Shown here piece by piece: positions 41,808 to 51,700 of a stretch of 64,000 nucleotides of DNA; position 1 is the first letter of the stretch, and each line of letters starts with the position of its first letter. The notes under the pieces were generated by a model. That model was not told where the DNA came from. It worked only from the letters and a program-made list of their open reading frames with translations, and did no database searches. The position numbers and the translations under genes are program-made. Source of the stretch: Glutamicibacter halophytocola. Lineage in GTDB: Bacteria > Actinomycetota > Actinomycetes > Actinomycetales > Micrococcaceae. The DNA is taken from assembly GCF_001302565.1 (NCBI RefSeq), contig NZ_CP012750.1, forward strand, positions 2,480,001 to 2,544,000. Reading direction: 5' to 3'.

Positions 41808-43028
41808 CTATGCGCGGGCGCGCCAGTCCTCCAAGAACTGTCCGATCCGTCCCACAGCGTCGGTCAAGTCCCGCACGCTAGGCAGGGTCACCAGCCGGAA
41901 ATGGTCGGGACGCACCCAGTTGAAGGCGGTGCCCTGGGTAATCAGGATTTTCTGCGCCTTGAGCAGTTCCAAGGCGAAAACCTCGTCGTCGTGCATCGGA
42001 TACACTTCTGGATCCAGTTTCGGGAACATGTACAGCGAGCCCTTGGCCTTCTGCACCGAGACTCCTGGGATGGCCGAGAGCAGGTCATAGGCCGCATCGC
42101 GCTGTTCCAGCAGGCGTCCGCCGGGCAGGATCAAGTCGTTGATGGACTGGTATCCGCCCAACGCCGTCTGAATCGCATGCTGCGCTGGCACGTTGGCACA
42201 TAAGCGCATATTGGTCAGCAGGTTGATGCCCTCGATGTAGTCCGCGGCCTGGTGCTTGGGGCCGGAGATGGCCATCCAGCCTGCGCGGAAACCACATACG
42301 CGGTACGCCTTGGACAATCCGGAGAAGGTCAGGATCAGCACGTCATCGGCTAGCGAAGCGGTGTTGATGTGCACTGCGTCTTCGTAGAGGATCTTTTCGT
42401 AGATCTCATCCGAGTAGACAATCAGACCATGCTTGCGCGCCAGTTCCAGAATCCCTTCAAGGGTTTCCTTCGGATAGACGGCACCGGTGGGGTTGTTCGG
42501 GTTGATGACCACGATGCCCTTGGTGCGATCGGTGATCTTGGCTTCCATGTCTTCCAGGTCGGGAAGCCATCCCTCTTCCTCGGTATTCAGGTAGTGCACC
42601 GGGGTGCCACCGGCCAGCGAAACCGATGCGGTCCACAGCGGGTAGTCAGGGGCGGGGATCAGGATCTCGTCGCCGTTGTTCAATAGCGCATTCAGCGACA
42701 GGGTGATGAGCTCGGAAACACCGTTGCCAAGGTAGATGTCGTCCACGCCAATGGTCTGGATGCCACGGGTCTGATAGTACTGCGAGACCGCGGTACGAGC
42801 AGAAAGGATGCCGCGGGAATCCGAGTAGCCCTGGGCATTTGGCAGGTTGCGAATCATGTCGACAAGCACCGCGTCGGGCGCCTCGAAGCCGAACGGCGCG
42901 GGATTGCCGATGTTCAGCTTCAGGATACGGTGCCCTTCGGACTCCATGCGCTGCGCATGCTCCAGCAGCGGACCGCGGATGTCGTAGAGGACGTTGTGCA
43001 GTTTCGTCGATTGCTTGAATTCTGCCAT
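41808..43028 (-). CDS. AlaT-like class I/II aminotransferase
   Basis: 406 residues. The PLP-fold motifs are present: LNIGNPAPFGFEAP, GYSDSRGILSAR, GNGVSELI, PDYPLWTASVSLAGG, VVINPNNPTGAVYP, DEIYEKILY and the Schiff-base lysine in LTFSGLSKAYRVCGFRAGWM. This pattern is that of AlaT/AlaA, which makes alanine from pyruvate and glutamate and can also use valine. A short inverted repeat lies 20 bp upstream of the start and may be an operator. Confidence 0.9.
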   Translation of the reverse strand: MAEFKQSTKLHNVLYDIRGPLLEHAQRMESEGHRILKLNIGNPAPFGFEAPDAVLVDMIRNLPNAQGYSDSRGILSARTAVSQYYQTRGIQTIGVDDIYLGNGVSELITLSLNALLNNGDEILIPAPDYPLWTASVSLAGGTPVHYLNTEEEGWLPDLEDMEAKITDRTKGIVVINPNNPTGAVYPKETLEGILELARKHGLIVYSDEIYEKILYEDAVHINTASLADDVLILTFSGLSKAYRVCGFRAGWMAISGPKHQAADYIEGINLLTNMRLCANVPAQHAIQTALGGYQSINDLILPGGRLLEQRDAAYDLLSAIPGVSVQKAKGSLYMFPKLDPEVYPMHDDEVFALELLKAQKILITQGTAFNWVRPDHFRLVTLPSVRDLTDAVGRIGQFLEDWRARA

Positions 43029-43047
43029 GATTACACTTTCTCATGTC

Positions 43048-43066
43048 AGGTGTGCAGAACACACCT
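43048..43066. promoter_or_regulatory. Inverted repeat upstream of the aminotransferase start
   Basis: AGGTGTG-cagaa-CACACCT, a perfect 7-bp inverted repeat 20 bp before the ATG at 43028. It could be a regulator binding site or a leader hairpin. Confidence 0.35.
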
Positions 43067-43137
43067 TATTACTCGGCCACCGTCAGGTGGGGCCGAAATC
43101 CTTGGTGGTCGAATTGCTTAAGCGGTGCCATGCGCTG

Positions 43138-44043
43138 CTAGTCGATAATCCATTCCCAGCGGGTCGCCGCCTGCGCGGGCTTCATCGCCCCGGGCCCGGT
43201 GACCATTCGATTCAAATCCACCAAGGTCTGCTGTGACAGATCCCCGGTGATTTTGTTCAACTCGCCGCGGGCCTTGTCATCCACGTTGCCGTTGGCCAGC
43301 AACATGAAAGGCTGCGCGTCAAAGAGCTTGGCGGTATCGGAAATGATCATGAAGCCCTCATCGGAAATCATCGCGTTGCCGGCGCTCAGGGCGACGGCGC
43401 GGTCCACTGAAGCTCGCAGCTGAGTCGCAAGATCAGCGCTCTCCACCACAGAAACCTTGGGCTTCTCGCAACCTTCGGTTTTGAGTGCCGCTTCCAGATT
43501 CTTCGTCTCCGAATCATCGGTAATGATCGTGATCTTCTGGCAATCACCAGCCAACGAGGACAGGGAATCAACACTGTGGGTTTGCGCCTCGGCCGAGCTC
43601 ATCACAAGGACTTTGCCTGAATCAGCGGCGCTCAGCTCCAATGCGGCGACCTTGCCATCCGAATCATTGATCTCGGTGCGCAAATTCTTCAAGTCATCAA
43701 CGGAGAGCACACCGTCTTCGCCTGTGATGCTGGCGGCGTCCTTGGACATGCCCAGCGCAGCTCCTGCGTAATCCACGGCGATGTCCGCCTGCCCGTCAAG
43801 TACTTGCTGATAGGGGTTGTCCGTGGACTTGTTGATCTCTACGTCGTATCCCTCGGCCGCCAAAGCATTCTTGTAGACCTCGGCTAATGCCTGCTGCACC
43901 GGCTGCCCGCCACGTGCCAACTTCAAAACTGCGGCCTGGTTCGACTCAGCCGGAGCCGCCGGTTCGTTGTTGGTGCAAGCAGACAGTGGCAACAACAGGG
44001 CAAGGCACAGGACACCAAGACTGGAGGTTTTTCGCAAGTTCAT
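43138..44043 (-). CDS. Glycine betaine/quaternary amine-type substrate-binding lipoprotein
   Basis: 301 residues. The lipoprotein signal ends in LSAC followed by TNNEPAAP. The mature part has the OpuAC/QAT-type fold: EVYKNALAAEGYDVEINKSTDNPYQQVLDGQADIAVDYAGAAL, AALKTEGCEKPKVSVVESADLATQLRASVDRAVAL and a helical C-terminus (GELNKITGDLSQQTLVDLNRMVTG). Proteins of this class feed osmolytes to ABC transporters. No permease or ATPase gene is adjacent, so it may be an orphan receptor or work with a distant system. The ligand is not certain, since the aromatic cage residues cannot be placed. Confidence 0.75.
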   Translation of the reverse strand: MNLRKTSSLGVLCLALLLPLSACTNNEPAAPAESNQAAVLKLARGGQPVQQALAEVYKNALAAEGYDVEINKSTDNPYQQVLDGQADIAVDYAGAALGMSKDAASITGEDGVLSVDDLKNLRTEINDSDGKVAALELSAADSGKVLVMSSAEAQTHSVDSLSSLAGDCQKITIITDDSETKNLEAALKTEGCEKPKVSVVESADLATQLRASVDRAVALSAGNAMISDEGFMIISDTAKLFDAQPFMLLANGNVDDKARGELNKITGDLSQQTLVDLNRMVTGPGAMKPAQAATRWEWIID

Positions 44044-44083
44044 ATCCCTATTGATTCTATGGCAGAGTTTTTTGATTCGACGG

Positions 44084-44554
44084 TTACTCGCGAGGCGCGG
44101 TCAGTCGCAAAATGCTGTCCACCCGCTCGATGCAATTGAGCTGGCCGATTTCTTCGCGCGAGAACCACGCGGCCTGGCTGGTAGATCCATTGACCTCATG
44201 GCGCAATTCGCCGCCGGTAAGTTTCGCCCGGTAGGTCACGGCCACGGTTTGCATCGGATGCCCTTCACCCGAGTAGCGTTTTGCTCCGGGAATCACACCG
44301 GTGGTGACATCCAGCAGTGAAAGCTCCCCCACCGCGTAACCGGTCTCTTCATACACTTCGCGTTTGGCGCCTTCGACAATTGGTTCGCCCAGGTCGATGC
44401 CGCCGCCGGGAAGCGACCAGCGAGGCGTGAATTTTGGATCACGATGGCGCATGTCCCAGAGCGTCAGCAGTATCTTTCCTTCGTGTTCCACCAAGCAGTA
44501 GGCCGCAAGCCTGGTATCGAAGAATTCACCGGTATGCTCTGAACGTCGTGTCAT
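44084..44554 (-). CDS. NUDIX hydrolase
   Basis: 156 residues. The Nudix box is GGGIDLGEPIVEGAKREVYEETGY, matching Gx5Ex7REUxEExGU, preceded by FTPRWSLP. It hydrolyses a nucleoside diphosphate-linked substrate that cannot be specified. It lies upstream of the substrate-binding lipoprotein on the same strand with 40 bp between, and is divergent from the Lrp gene. Confidence 0.9.
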   Translation of the reverse strand: MTRRSEHTGEFFDTRLAAYCLVEHEGKILLTLWDMRHRDPKFTPRWSLPGGGIDLGEPIVEGAKREVYEETGYAVGELSLLDVTTGVIPGAKRYSGEGHPMQTVAVTYRAKLTGGELRHEVNGSTSQAAWFSREEIGQLNCIERVDSILRLTAPRE

Positions 44555-44666
44555 AACCCCAATATATCGGTTTGTTCACCGTTTATTTTCCCTATCGCGC
44601 AGGGCATGAGCTGGTTTATTGGCCAAATATCGCGCTGAAGGCTTGCGAATGTGATGAAATATTCTT

Positions 44667-45173
44667 ATGGCCCAGCACTCAGAGCATTCTTCAAACGTCG
44701 ATCTTGATGAAATAGATCGAATCATCATCGACGAATTGGTCGCCAACGCGCGCATCTCCAATGCCACGCTCGCCCAGCGTGCAGGCATCGCCCCCTCCAC
44801 GGCCCTGCTGCGCACCCGCTCACTGGTTGAGCGCGGCATCCTCACCGGCTACCATGCAGAGGTTGCTCTCGGCACTGTGGGCCGCACCGTCCAGGCCCTG
44901 ATCTCGGTGAAGCTTCGCGCCCATGACCGCGAAAAGATCGATACCTTCGTGGAGCGCATCCCCAGCCTTCCAGAGGTGCTCTCGATGTTCCACGTTTCGG
45001 GCGGAACCGACTACCTTCTGCATATCGCTGTCGGGTCAACCGACCACTTGCGCGACTGGGTGCTGGACAACCTGGCCACCGACGAATCGGTGGGCCACAC
45101 CGAAACCACTTTGGTCTTTGCCCACCACCGCGGCAACCGTGGACCACTGCCCTCAGACGACATGATGAGCTAG
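44667..45173 (+). CDS. Lrp/AsnC-family transcriptional regulator
   Basis: 168 residues. The N-terminal helix-turn-helix is LDEIDRIIIDELVANARISNATLAQRAGIAPSTALLRTRSLVERGILTGYHAEV. The C-terminal RAM domain (VQALISVKLRAHDREKIDTFVERIPSLPEVLSMFHVSGGTDYLLHIAV) binds amino acids. No ribosome-binding site precedes the ATG. The target is unknown; the nearby AlaT-like aminotransferase gene would be a reasonable candidate. A strong terminator follows. Confidence 0.92.
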   Translation: MAQHSEHSSNVDLDEIDRIIIDELVANARISNATLAQRAGIAPSTALLRTRSLVERGILTGYHAEVALGTVGRTVQALISVKLRAHDREKIDTFVERIPSLPEVLSMFHVSGGTDYLLHIAVGSTDHLRDWVLDNLATDESVGHTETTLVFAHHRGNRGPLPSDDMMS

Positions 45174-45207
45174 CCGGCACCCCAGGAACTCAGCTCCCAG
45201 GCAAAGC

Positions 45208-45242
45208 GATGGCCCCCACCGAATTTTTCGGTGGGGGCCATC
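45208..45242. terminator. Bidirectional terminator between converging genes
   Basis: A perfect 16-bp stem (GATGGCCCCCACCGAA / TTCGGTGGGGGCCATC) with loop TTT between the lrp-like gene and the convergent membrane-protein gene. Confidence 0.88.
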
Positions 45243-45261
45243 GGCCTCTGGTGCGAAATCT

Positions 45262-46122
45262 TTATGCGCGGCGGCGCTGCATCACTGCATCCAAGTTCAG
45301 CCGCGGCTTGGTGCTGGAAACCGAAAGATCAGCCGCAGGCAAGGTCCCGGTAACTGGAGGAACAGTTTCGGCCACGGGCGCCTCGGGCTCCTTGGGAGCC
45401 GATTCCTTGGCGTGCTCTTCACGCTTGACGGCTACCGAGGTCACGGCGGCACGCTCTTCAGCGGAAACTTCCGAAGCCAGGCGCTTGGCGTCTTCGGAGG
45501 CCTTCAGGCTGATCTGCTTGCTTGGGCGCAGCGGCTCTTCCGCTGGAAGCGGAGCTTTCGGCATGCGTTGGGCAGCGGTTTCGCTGGAAGCCTGGGCAAC
45601 CTTGGCGATGCGTTCAGATGCCGCAACATAGGTTGGCTTCGGCACGCGGGTTGGCGTCCAGGTATCAGGCTGCTTCACGCCGCCATGGCCGTGGGCCACA
45701 CGCAGCGCTTCGGCGCGAAGTTCTTCCGCAGTAATAGCTGGCGCGCGGCGGGAGGATCCCGGACGAGCGTCAAAGACCTCTTCGCCTTCGTGCTTGCGGG
45801 CGATGACCTGGTTGGCTGAGTCTTCGAAGGCCGGAGTCTGCATCGCCTTCTGGCGGGTTGCTTCCAAATGCTCAAGCAGCTTGCGGTTCCGGTCCCGGAC
45901 CGCGAGCATGCGCAAGGTGGCGAATGAGAGCACTGCGACCAGGGCGAAGATCCCTACTGTTCCGAAGGACAGTGCGGTGAAGGGGGCCAAAACGACTCCG
46001 AGGACGGTGGCGATAACTGCCAGCGCGCCCACCAGCGCGACGGACAATCGGCCATAGCGCACACGTATCTTGAGTTTGGTCGCAGCAACTTCCTGCGAAG
46101 CGCTCTGTGACGTGCCAGCCAT
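45262..46122 (-). CDS. Hypothetical membrane protein with long disordered tail
   Basis: 286 residues, with GGAGGA before the ATG. Two hydrophobic helices (about 27-50 and 53-72: LSVALVGALAVIATVLGVVLAPF, FGTVGIFALVAVLSFATLRML) are followed by a charged cytoplasmic tail of over 200 residues rich in Ala, Glu and Lys, with low complexity at the end. It is of a type common in Micrococcaceae and without a known function. Confidence 0.75.
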   Translation of the reverse strand: MAGTSQSASQEVAATKLKIRVRYGRLSVALVGALAVIATVLGVVLAPFTALSFGTVGIFALVAVLSFATLRMLAVRDRNRKLLEHLEATRQKAMQTPAFEDSANQVIARKHEGEEVFDARPGSSRRAPAITAEELRAEALRVAHGHGGVKQPDTWTPTRVPKPTYVAASERIAKVAQASSETAAQRMPKAPLPAEEPLRPSKQISLKASEDAKRLASEVSAEERAAVTSVAVKREEHAKESAPKEPEAPVAETVPPVTGTLPAADLSVSSTKPRLNLDAVMQRRRA

Positions 46123-46296
46123 CTGCGTCCTCCATCACCGATTGAGTCGGTCAACTTCCTTAGAACCGGGTACGGCTCTTTCAAATCAACCCTATGCAAC
46201 CTTTCTTGCGGTGACACGCACATATGTCGGTGTGTCTATAAGTTTTCAGCACTACTTTGCGTGTTTCCAAGGGCTATCGGCTGAAGAAACTCGCAT

Positions 46297-46929
46297 TCAA
46301 GCTTTGCGTTCGTAGATGCGTTCGAGCATCGTGCTGGAAAGCTCTTCACGGTTCAAGGCAAAGGTCCGATGATCACGCCACGCGCCATCGATGTGCAAGT
46401 ACGCCCGGCGCACCCCTTCGTCCCGGAATCCCAGCTTCTCGACTACGCGCAGGCTCGGGGCATTCTCGGGGCGGATGTTGATCTCAAGGCGATGCAACTG
46501 CAGGTCATCAAAACAGTGATCAACCACCAGCGCACATGCTTCGGGCATCAGCCCGAAGCCTGCATGGTTGCGATCAATCCAATAGCCGATGGAAGCAGTG
46601 CGCGCGGCACCGTATTGGACAGCGGACAGCGATACCTGTCCGATCAATGGCGGCCTGGACTGATGCAGCTGTGGCAGGACAATGGCCCATGAATAGCCGG
46701 TGCCGTCCCGCGCCGCCTCATCCTTGCCGGCGATCATCTGCCGATAAGTCATAGACTCCGGCGGCCCCATCGGGCTGGTGGGATCCCACGGGCTTAGCCA
46801 TTGCGCATTGGCATACCGCAAGTTGATCCATTCGGTCTCGTCGCGCATGGTCAACTGGCGCAGCAGCAAACGGTCCGAACCCAGTTCGGGAACCAGCTGC
46901 GAGGCACGGCGAGAGAAGAACATGAGCAC
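46297..46929 (-). CDS. RimJ/RimL-type GNAT acetyltransferase
   Basis: 210 residues from the GTG at 46929, favoured over the ATG at 46923 because GGGAG lies 9 bases upstream. The sequence LGSDRLLLRQLTMRDETEWINLRYANAQWLSPWDPTSP is the RimJ start. The acetyl-CoA region is IGYWIDRNHAGFGLMPEACALVVDHCFDDLQLHRLEINIRPENAPSLRVVEKLGFRDEGVRR. RimJ acetylates the N-terminus of ribosomal protein S5 in E. coli, but actinobacterial members have mostly unknown targets. It is divergent from the cyclo-ligase gene. Confidence 0.9.
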   Translation of the reverse strand: MLMFFSRRASQLVPELGSDRLLLRQLTMRDETEWINLRYANAQWLSPWDPTSPMGPPESMTYRQMIAGKDEAARDGTGYSWAIVLPQLHQSRPPLIGQVSLSAVQYGAARTASIGYWIDRNHAGFGLMPEACALVVDHCFDDLQLHRLEINIRPENAPSLRVVEKLGFRDEGVRRAYLHIDGAWRDHRTFALNREELSSTMLERIYERKA

Positions 46930-47009
46930 ATCTTAATACTCCCGGGTGGCTTAAATGCATTGCATTGCCGGCCAGATGCAATTCGTTGCATTTTGCGTAA
47001 GCTGGTGCC

Positions 47010-47624
47010 ATGACTGCGAACCCTGCGAACAACCACGACACCGAGAAGAATGCTGTCCGCGCGTCCATCCGAGCGGCCAGAGATTCAATGGATACCCGGA
47101 CGCGTGCCGAGCTTGGCGAAAAGCTGGCTGGAACAGTTCTCGGATATCTGGCGCAGAGCACCGGTATTGTCCGCAAGGTTGCCGCCTATACTTCCTCCCC
47201 CGGCGAGCCTGATACCGCGAAGCTCCTGGATGCCATGGTCGATGAAGGCATTGAGGTGTTCCTGCCCGTATGCGAACCAGGGTTCGCCTTGTCCTGGGCT
47301 GCCTATGTGCCGGGGATTGAATTCCAGCGCAGCACCCTGGCCCCGGTGATGGAACCGGTAGGGCCACGGCTGGGAACGCAGCTGTTTGATGACATCAATA
47401 CGCTGATCATCCCGGCGCTTGCCATCGATGAGCAAGGGCTTCGCCTGGGACAGGGCGGCGGCTACTACGACCGCTTCCTGCCGCTCATCGAGGATTCACC
47501 GGTGCGGGTCGCGGCAATCGTTTACGACAATGAATTCGTCCCTGCCGGCACCTTCCCTGTCGCCGAGCATGACCAGCCGGTGGACCTCGTATTCACCCCT
47601 GCACAGGTGCACCAGATCATCTAG
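47010..47624 (+). CDS. 5-formyltetrahydrofolate cyclo-ligase
   Basis: 204 residues. It opens with KNAVRASIRAARDSM and has VAAYTSSPGEPDTAKLLDAM, then the conserved ATP-binding LIIPALAIDEQGLRLGQGGGYYDRFL. The enzyme turns 5-formyl-THF into 5,10-methenyl-THF with ATP, returning stored folate to one-carbon metabolism. Its usual companion in this lineage is a SAF-domain protein, which follows here on the same strand. Confidence 0.93.
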   Translation: MTANPANNHDTEKNAVRASIRAARDSMDTRTRAELGEKLAGTVLGYLAQSTGIVRKVAAYTSSPGEPDTAKLLDAMVDEGIEVFLPVCEPGFALSWAAYVPGIEFQRSTLAPVMEPVGPRLGTQLFDDINTLIIPALAIDEQGLRLGQGGGYYDRFLPLIEDSPVRVAAIVYDNEFVPAGTFPVAEHDQPVDLVFTPAQVHQII

Positions 47625-47707
47625 GGCGCGTGTCGCCGGGTTCCCGCTTACTCACATTTCGCAACCGGGCGAGCCAAGCGGTGGACGTCCACAGCTTGCA
47701 TGGGAGG

Positions 47708-48418
47708 ATGAACTATTTCTCCAGGCCCTCCACGGCGCCCCGTCCCCCAACGATTCCCCGGCCGAAACTGCGTCCTGTCCGCACGCGCAGCGAACTGCTG
47801 CGGCGCTATCGGAAGCCCCTTGCCATGGCCTTTGCGCTCTTGGCCTTGGCTGGTGTGCTCAATGTCTTTTCTTCGGGGCAATTGACCCAGCGCGAAGTGG
47901 TCATAGTGACCAGCGATATTGCCGCAGGAAGCGAAATCTCCGCCACCCATATATCGCTGCAGACCGTTCGGCTCGACCCGCAGGATGAGGAAGTTTTCCA
48001 TTCCCCCGAACAGCTGGTTGGCCAGCGCATCGCGGTGGGCCTCAGCGCAGGAACGGTAATTCGCAAGTATGCGTTGGTGGGCGAGCAACTCCTAGCCGGC
48101 AGCGCTGAAGGCACAGTAGCCGTCCCGTTGCGCTTGAGCGATCCCGCAACGGTGACCCTGCTTCATCCCGGCCAGCTGGTGGACATCGTCCTGACCACCG
48201 GTGACGGTTTTGACCGCGAGATCGCCTCGCGCACTATTGCCCAATCGGTGCCGGTGCTGTGGGTGCCGCACAGTGCCGCTGATTCCGAGTTCGGCATGCT
48301 CAACGGCGCGGCCCCGACCGGTGAAGGGATTATCGTGGTCGCGGCGGCCAGCAGCCTCTCGGATGACCTGTCCGGCGCGGTGTCGCGGGGCAAGGTCTCA
48401 GCCGTCTTGGTCAACTAG
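47708..48418 (+). CDS. SAF-domain (CpaB/RcpC-like) membrane-anchored protein
   Basis: 236 residues from the ATG at 47708; GTG starts at 47630 or 47681 are possible. A basic, Pro-rich N-terminus is followed by one membrane helix (LAMAFALLALAGVLNVF). An SAF domain follows (VVIVTSDIAAGSEISATHISLQTVRLDPQDEEVFHSPEQLVGQRIAVGLSAGTVIRKYAL), then the RcpC/CpaB-type part AVPLRLSDPATVTLLHPGQLVDIVLTT. CpaB proteins help assemble Flp-type pili, but no pilus genes are adjacent, so the role here is open. Confidence 0.75.
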   Translation: MNYFSRPSTAPRPPTIPRPKLRPVRTRSELLRRYRKPLAMAFALLALAGVLNVFSSGQLTQREVVIVTSDIAAGSEISATHISLQTVRLDPQDEEVFHSPEQLVGQRIAVGLSAGTVIRKYALVGEQLLAGSAEGTVAVPLRLSDPATVTLLHPGQLVDIVLTTGDGFDREIASRTIAQSVPVLWVPHSAADSEFGMLNGAAPTGEGIIVVAAASSLSDDLSGAVSRGKVSAVLVN

Positions 48419-48426
48419 CCGGGAGC

Positions 48427-48744
48427 TCAGCCCCAGTGCGGCGGCTTTTCCCGCTTCATGTCCTCGGCGAGATCTTCTTTCGCTTCGCCCCACATCCGGG
48501 GGTCCTGGTCCTTGGCGACAAATTCAGCCAATGGATCAGCGCTGCGTTGCGCCTGGTTTCGGGCAATAGCCGAGGCCGGGCCATCAGCGGATTGCGGGTC
48601 CGCCAAGGCACGGTCAACCGAGGCCGAGTGCGGAACCGGAGTGTAGCTTCCGGTAAGTTGAACGCGCTGTTCCAAATGCTGTGGTGGTGCGACAACGCGC
48701 GGCCGCTTGCGGCGGCCGCGCGTTGGTTCTTGCTCAGAAGTCAT
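48427..48744 (-). CDS. Small hypothetical protein, disordered
   Basis: 105 residues, rich in Arg, Pro and Ala at the start (RGRRKRPRVVAPP) with a C-terminus DPRMWGEAKEDLAEDMKREKPPHWG that looks conserved. Its start overlaps the stop of the large helicase-like gene by 4 bp, so it is translationally coupled to it. No function is known to me. Confidence 0.65.
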   Translation of the reverse strand: MTSEQEPTRGRRKRPRVVAPPQHLEQRVQLTGSYTPVPHSASVDRALADPQSADGPASAIARNQAQRSADPLAEFVAKDQDPRMWGEAKEDLAEDMKREKPPHWG

Positions 48745-51700
48745 GACTCCTTGGGCTCCGACCGCTCAGCGGACTGGCTGGCTGGAACCGGTGCTGGGGT
48801 GGCGTTCGCCTGCGCGTCGGCAGCCGATGTTTCCGCGGCCTTGGCTTCCTTGCCATCAGCCTGCTTCTCGCCAGAAGGCTCGCCGGCCGCACCCTGCTTG
48901 GTCTCCAACTTGGACTTCGCCGTCTTGAGCAATCCGGTCTTTTCCTTGGGCGCTGGTTCGGTGGTCACCTCGCGGGCTGACACCGGGCGGGCTGCTGCCA
49001 CAGCACTGCGCGAAGGCGAATCCCCGGAGGGTGCCGGGCTGCTCGATGATTTCAGCGCCAGGGCCCTGGCCAGGCGTTCGGTGACGGCTCCCGGGTCGGT
49101 GAACACGTCAATGGTCCACAGCGGGACGTAGCGCCAGCCATGCTTCTCGAAGAATTCCGGGCGCAGCCGGCTGCGCTCGCGAACGGTCAGCTCGGAATAG
49201 TGCTCGGTGCCGTCATACACTACCGCCAACGGGCGGATTCCAGTGTCAGCGGCATCAAAGACGTGGGCTGAGAGGTCGAGTACTCCGCGGTAGTCTTCCG
49301 AGACGATGGCCCCGCGTTCGCGCAGGCGGCGAGCCAAGTCAGAGACCAGCGGGTCAAAGCGCGGGTTGCGCATGGCGCTGACTCCCGAGTCCCCGGCCTC
49401 AACGCGGCCGAAGAGCTCGAAGAACTGGCGGGCGCCGCGGTAGACGCGGTTCAGATCCACATCTCCTGGCAACAGGCTGGAGACCAGGGTCATGCGGCTT
49501 CGCGAACGAGTCATCGCAGCGACAAAGAGCTGTTCTCCGCCTTCGCGGGAGAGCGCGCCGAATTCGTGCAAGGTCTTGCCGTGCGGAGTGCGCCCATAGC
49601 CCCAGGCAAAGATCACGGCATCACGGCGCAGGCCGATCAGGCGGTCCATGGTGGTGACAACGAATGGTTCCTGCTTGGAACGCAGGTAGTCCATGGCGTA
49701 CTTGTGATTTGGCAGCTGGACCCGAATGGCTTCGGCAATGGCTGCCGCGTGGCTGCGATTCGAGGCGATGACGGCCAGGGATTCGCGGCCCTGGTTCTTG
49801 AAGTGCTCGAAGACCAGGTCGACAACGCGAGCCACCTCGGCCGCGGTGGTCTGCACGCCATCTTCGCTATTGGACAGCGAACCGGTGGCGTCAGGCACGT
49901 ACTCGCTGCGCAGCAGCGGCGAATTGCCGCTGATATTCACGGCCATCGGCAAGCGCGAGATACTGGAGTCGTAGTAGGTGGTGGACAGCTGCTCCACCAG
50001 TCCCTCGTCAATCCCCCGGTACACGGTGGACAGCGAACCCGAAACCAGGACCTTGTTCAGCGCGCTGAGCGCCGAACGCTCCTGCTGGAGTTCCACCGCG
50101 CGGGCGGTCGGGTCAACCGAGACTTCAAAGCGCTTTGGCCCGCCAAGCATTTCATCGCCGATGGCGATGACCTGGCTGGAGCGCCGCAAGGCATCAAGGA
50201 CCTCGCGCAGGGCAAGGTAGTTGGCTTCCAGGAGGATGACCGCGTCGAATTCCGCGTCTTCTGGCAGCGCGCTGCCCAGCAGCAGCGGAGCCGAAACGAT
50301 CACCGGCGTCAGCGAGTTGGCCAGCGGGGCGCCGAGCTGCAAGAGGCCGGCAATGCTCGGGTTGCCGGACTTGAGCATCTCGCGCAAGGCCCGCGAACCG
50401 GCGCGGTGGTCGGCCAGGGCGGCCTTCCAGTTGCGCGACAGGGCCCAGCGGATGCGCTGCGGGCCGGCAGCGATATGCGCGCCGTCGGCCAGGCGGTAGT
50501 CGGCTTCGATTTTCTCAAGCTTGGAGCCGTCGTTCATCGCCAGGAAATCATCCCCGGAAATCATGGCGTCCAGGACGGACTGCCACCAGGCAAGTTCCAG
50601 TTCGCTGTCTACCGCGTCGGCATCGATCTCGCGCTCGGCGAAGTCATCCAGCAGATCGCCCAGTCCGGCTTCGGCCAGCTGCTCGGAGATCAGGGTGCGC
50701 TCGGGCAGTTCTCCCAGATCTTCGCGGCGGTCAACCAGCGCTGCGATGGTATCGAGCAGCTCGGCGATCGGCATTTCTCGCAAGCGCGAGCCCAGGGCCG
50801 CTGGAAGCATGCCCGCCAGCTTGTCGATCCGGGCTCCTGCGTCATGGTAGCCGGCTTCAACATCCAGCAATCCGCCGGGAACCTGCGGGTTGCGCTGGCT
50901 GGTGGCGATGGCGCGCCAGGCGTCGCGCTGCACCGATACTGCCTGCAGGGCTGCCTGCAGGTCGGCGACGTGCATGCCCGGGCGGACGTATTCCTTGGCG
51001 ATCTTGCGCAGCCGGGAACGGACGATGGAGCCCATTTCCACGCCGTGCTCGCGGCGCCATGCGCTGGTGGCGGTGGCCGCGATCAGATCGTCGATGTCGC
51101 CCTCGAAGATGTCCGATTCGAACTTGTCCAGCGAACCGCGCACGGCGACAAGCAGCTGGAGCTGGTCGCCCCACTTGTCGTAGCTGTCTTCCAGCCGGAT
51201 CTGCGACTGCTTGGCGATCTTCTCCATGTGCTCGTGGAGAATTGGCAGGTCGCGGCCCAGGCCGCTGGCCAGGTTCAGGGCCTGCTCGGTGGCTTCGGCA
51301 TTGCGCAGCGGCGCACCGTGCCATGGGCTGGTGGTGTGCTCCTTGGAGTACGCGCCGAGCTGTGCCGCGCGCTTGAGCTGCGCGGCAACATGGCCGCGCT
51401 GCCCCATGGAGTCGAGGACCGAGCGCTTCAGGCGCACGGTGGTTGATGGCGCCAGTTCCAGCGCGGAGAGCCGCGCCAGCTCCTGCATGGCCTGGTACGG
51501 CGAGCAGCCCCAGCGGCTGCGGACCGAGTGCAGCGACTTGACGTGTTCGTGCAGCGCGTGGCGGGATTCGCGCAGGCGCTTGAAGAGCGAGCCGAGCTGC
51601 GGCTCGCTGGCCTTCTCGTTGCGCAAGATGGCCTTGGTGAGCAAGGTGCGCAGCTGTTCTGGATCCTCATTGGGTTCCAGCAACAGGCTCGAGGCATCCA

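Noticed and set aside
43138-44043. Complete osmolyte ABC transporter operon
   Set aside because: Only the binding protein is present; neighbours are a NUDIX hydrolase and an aminotransferase.
31619-44870. A 16-bp identity ATGCAGAGGTTGCTCT between 31619-31634 and the Lrp gene near 44854-44869
   Set aside because: The second copy is ordinary coding sequence of the Lrp-type gene, has no second block at the right spacing, and a single 16-mer match in 64 kb is within what chance allows.
45262-46122. FtsK/DivIVA-like assignment for the two-helix membrane protein
   Set aside because: No ATPase or coiled-coil signature of those families can be seen; the tail is simply low-complexity.
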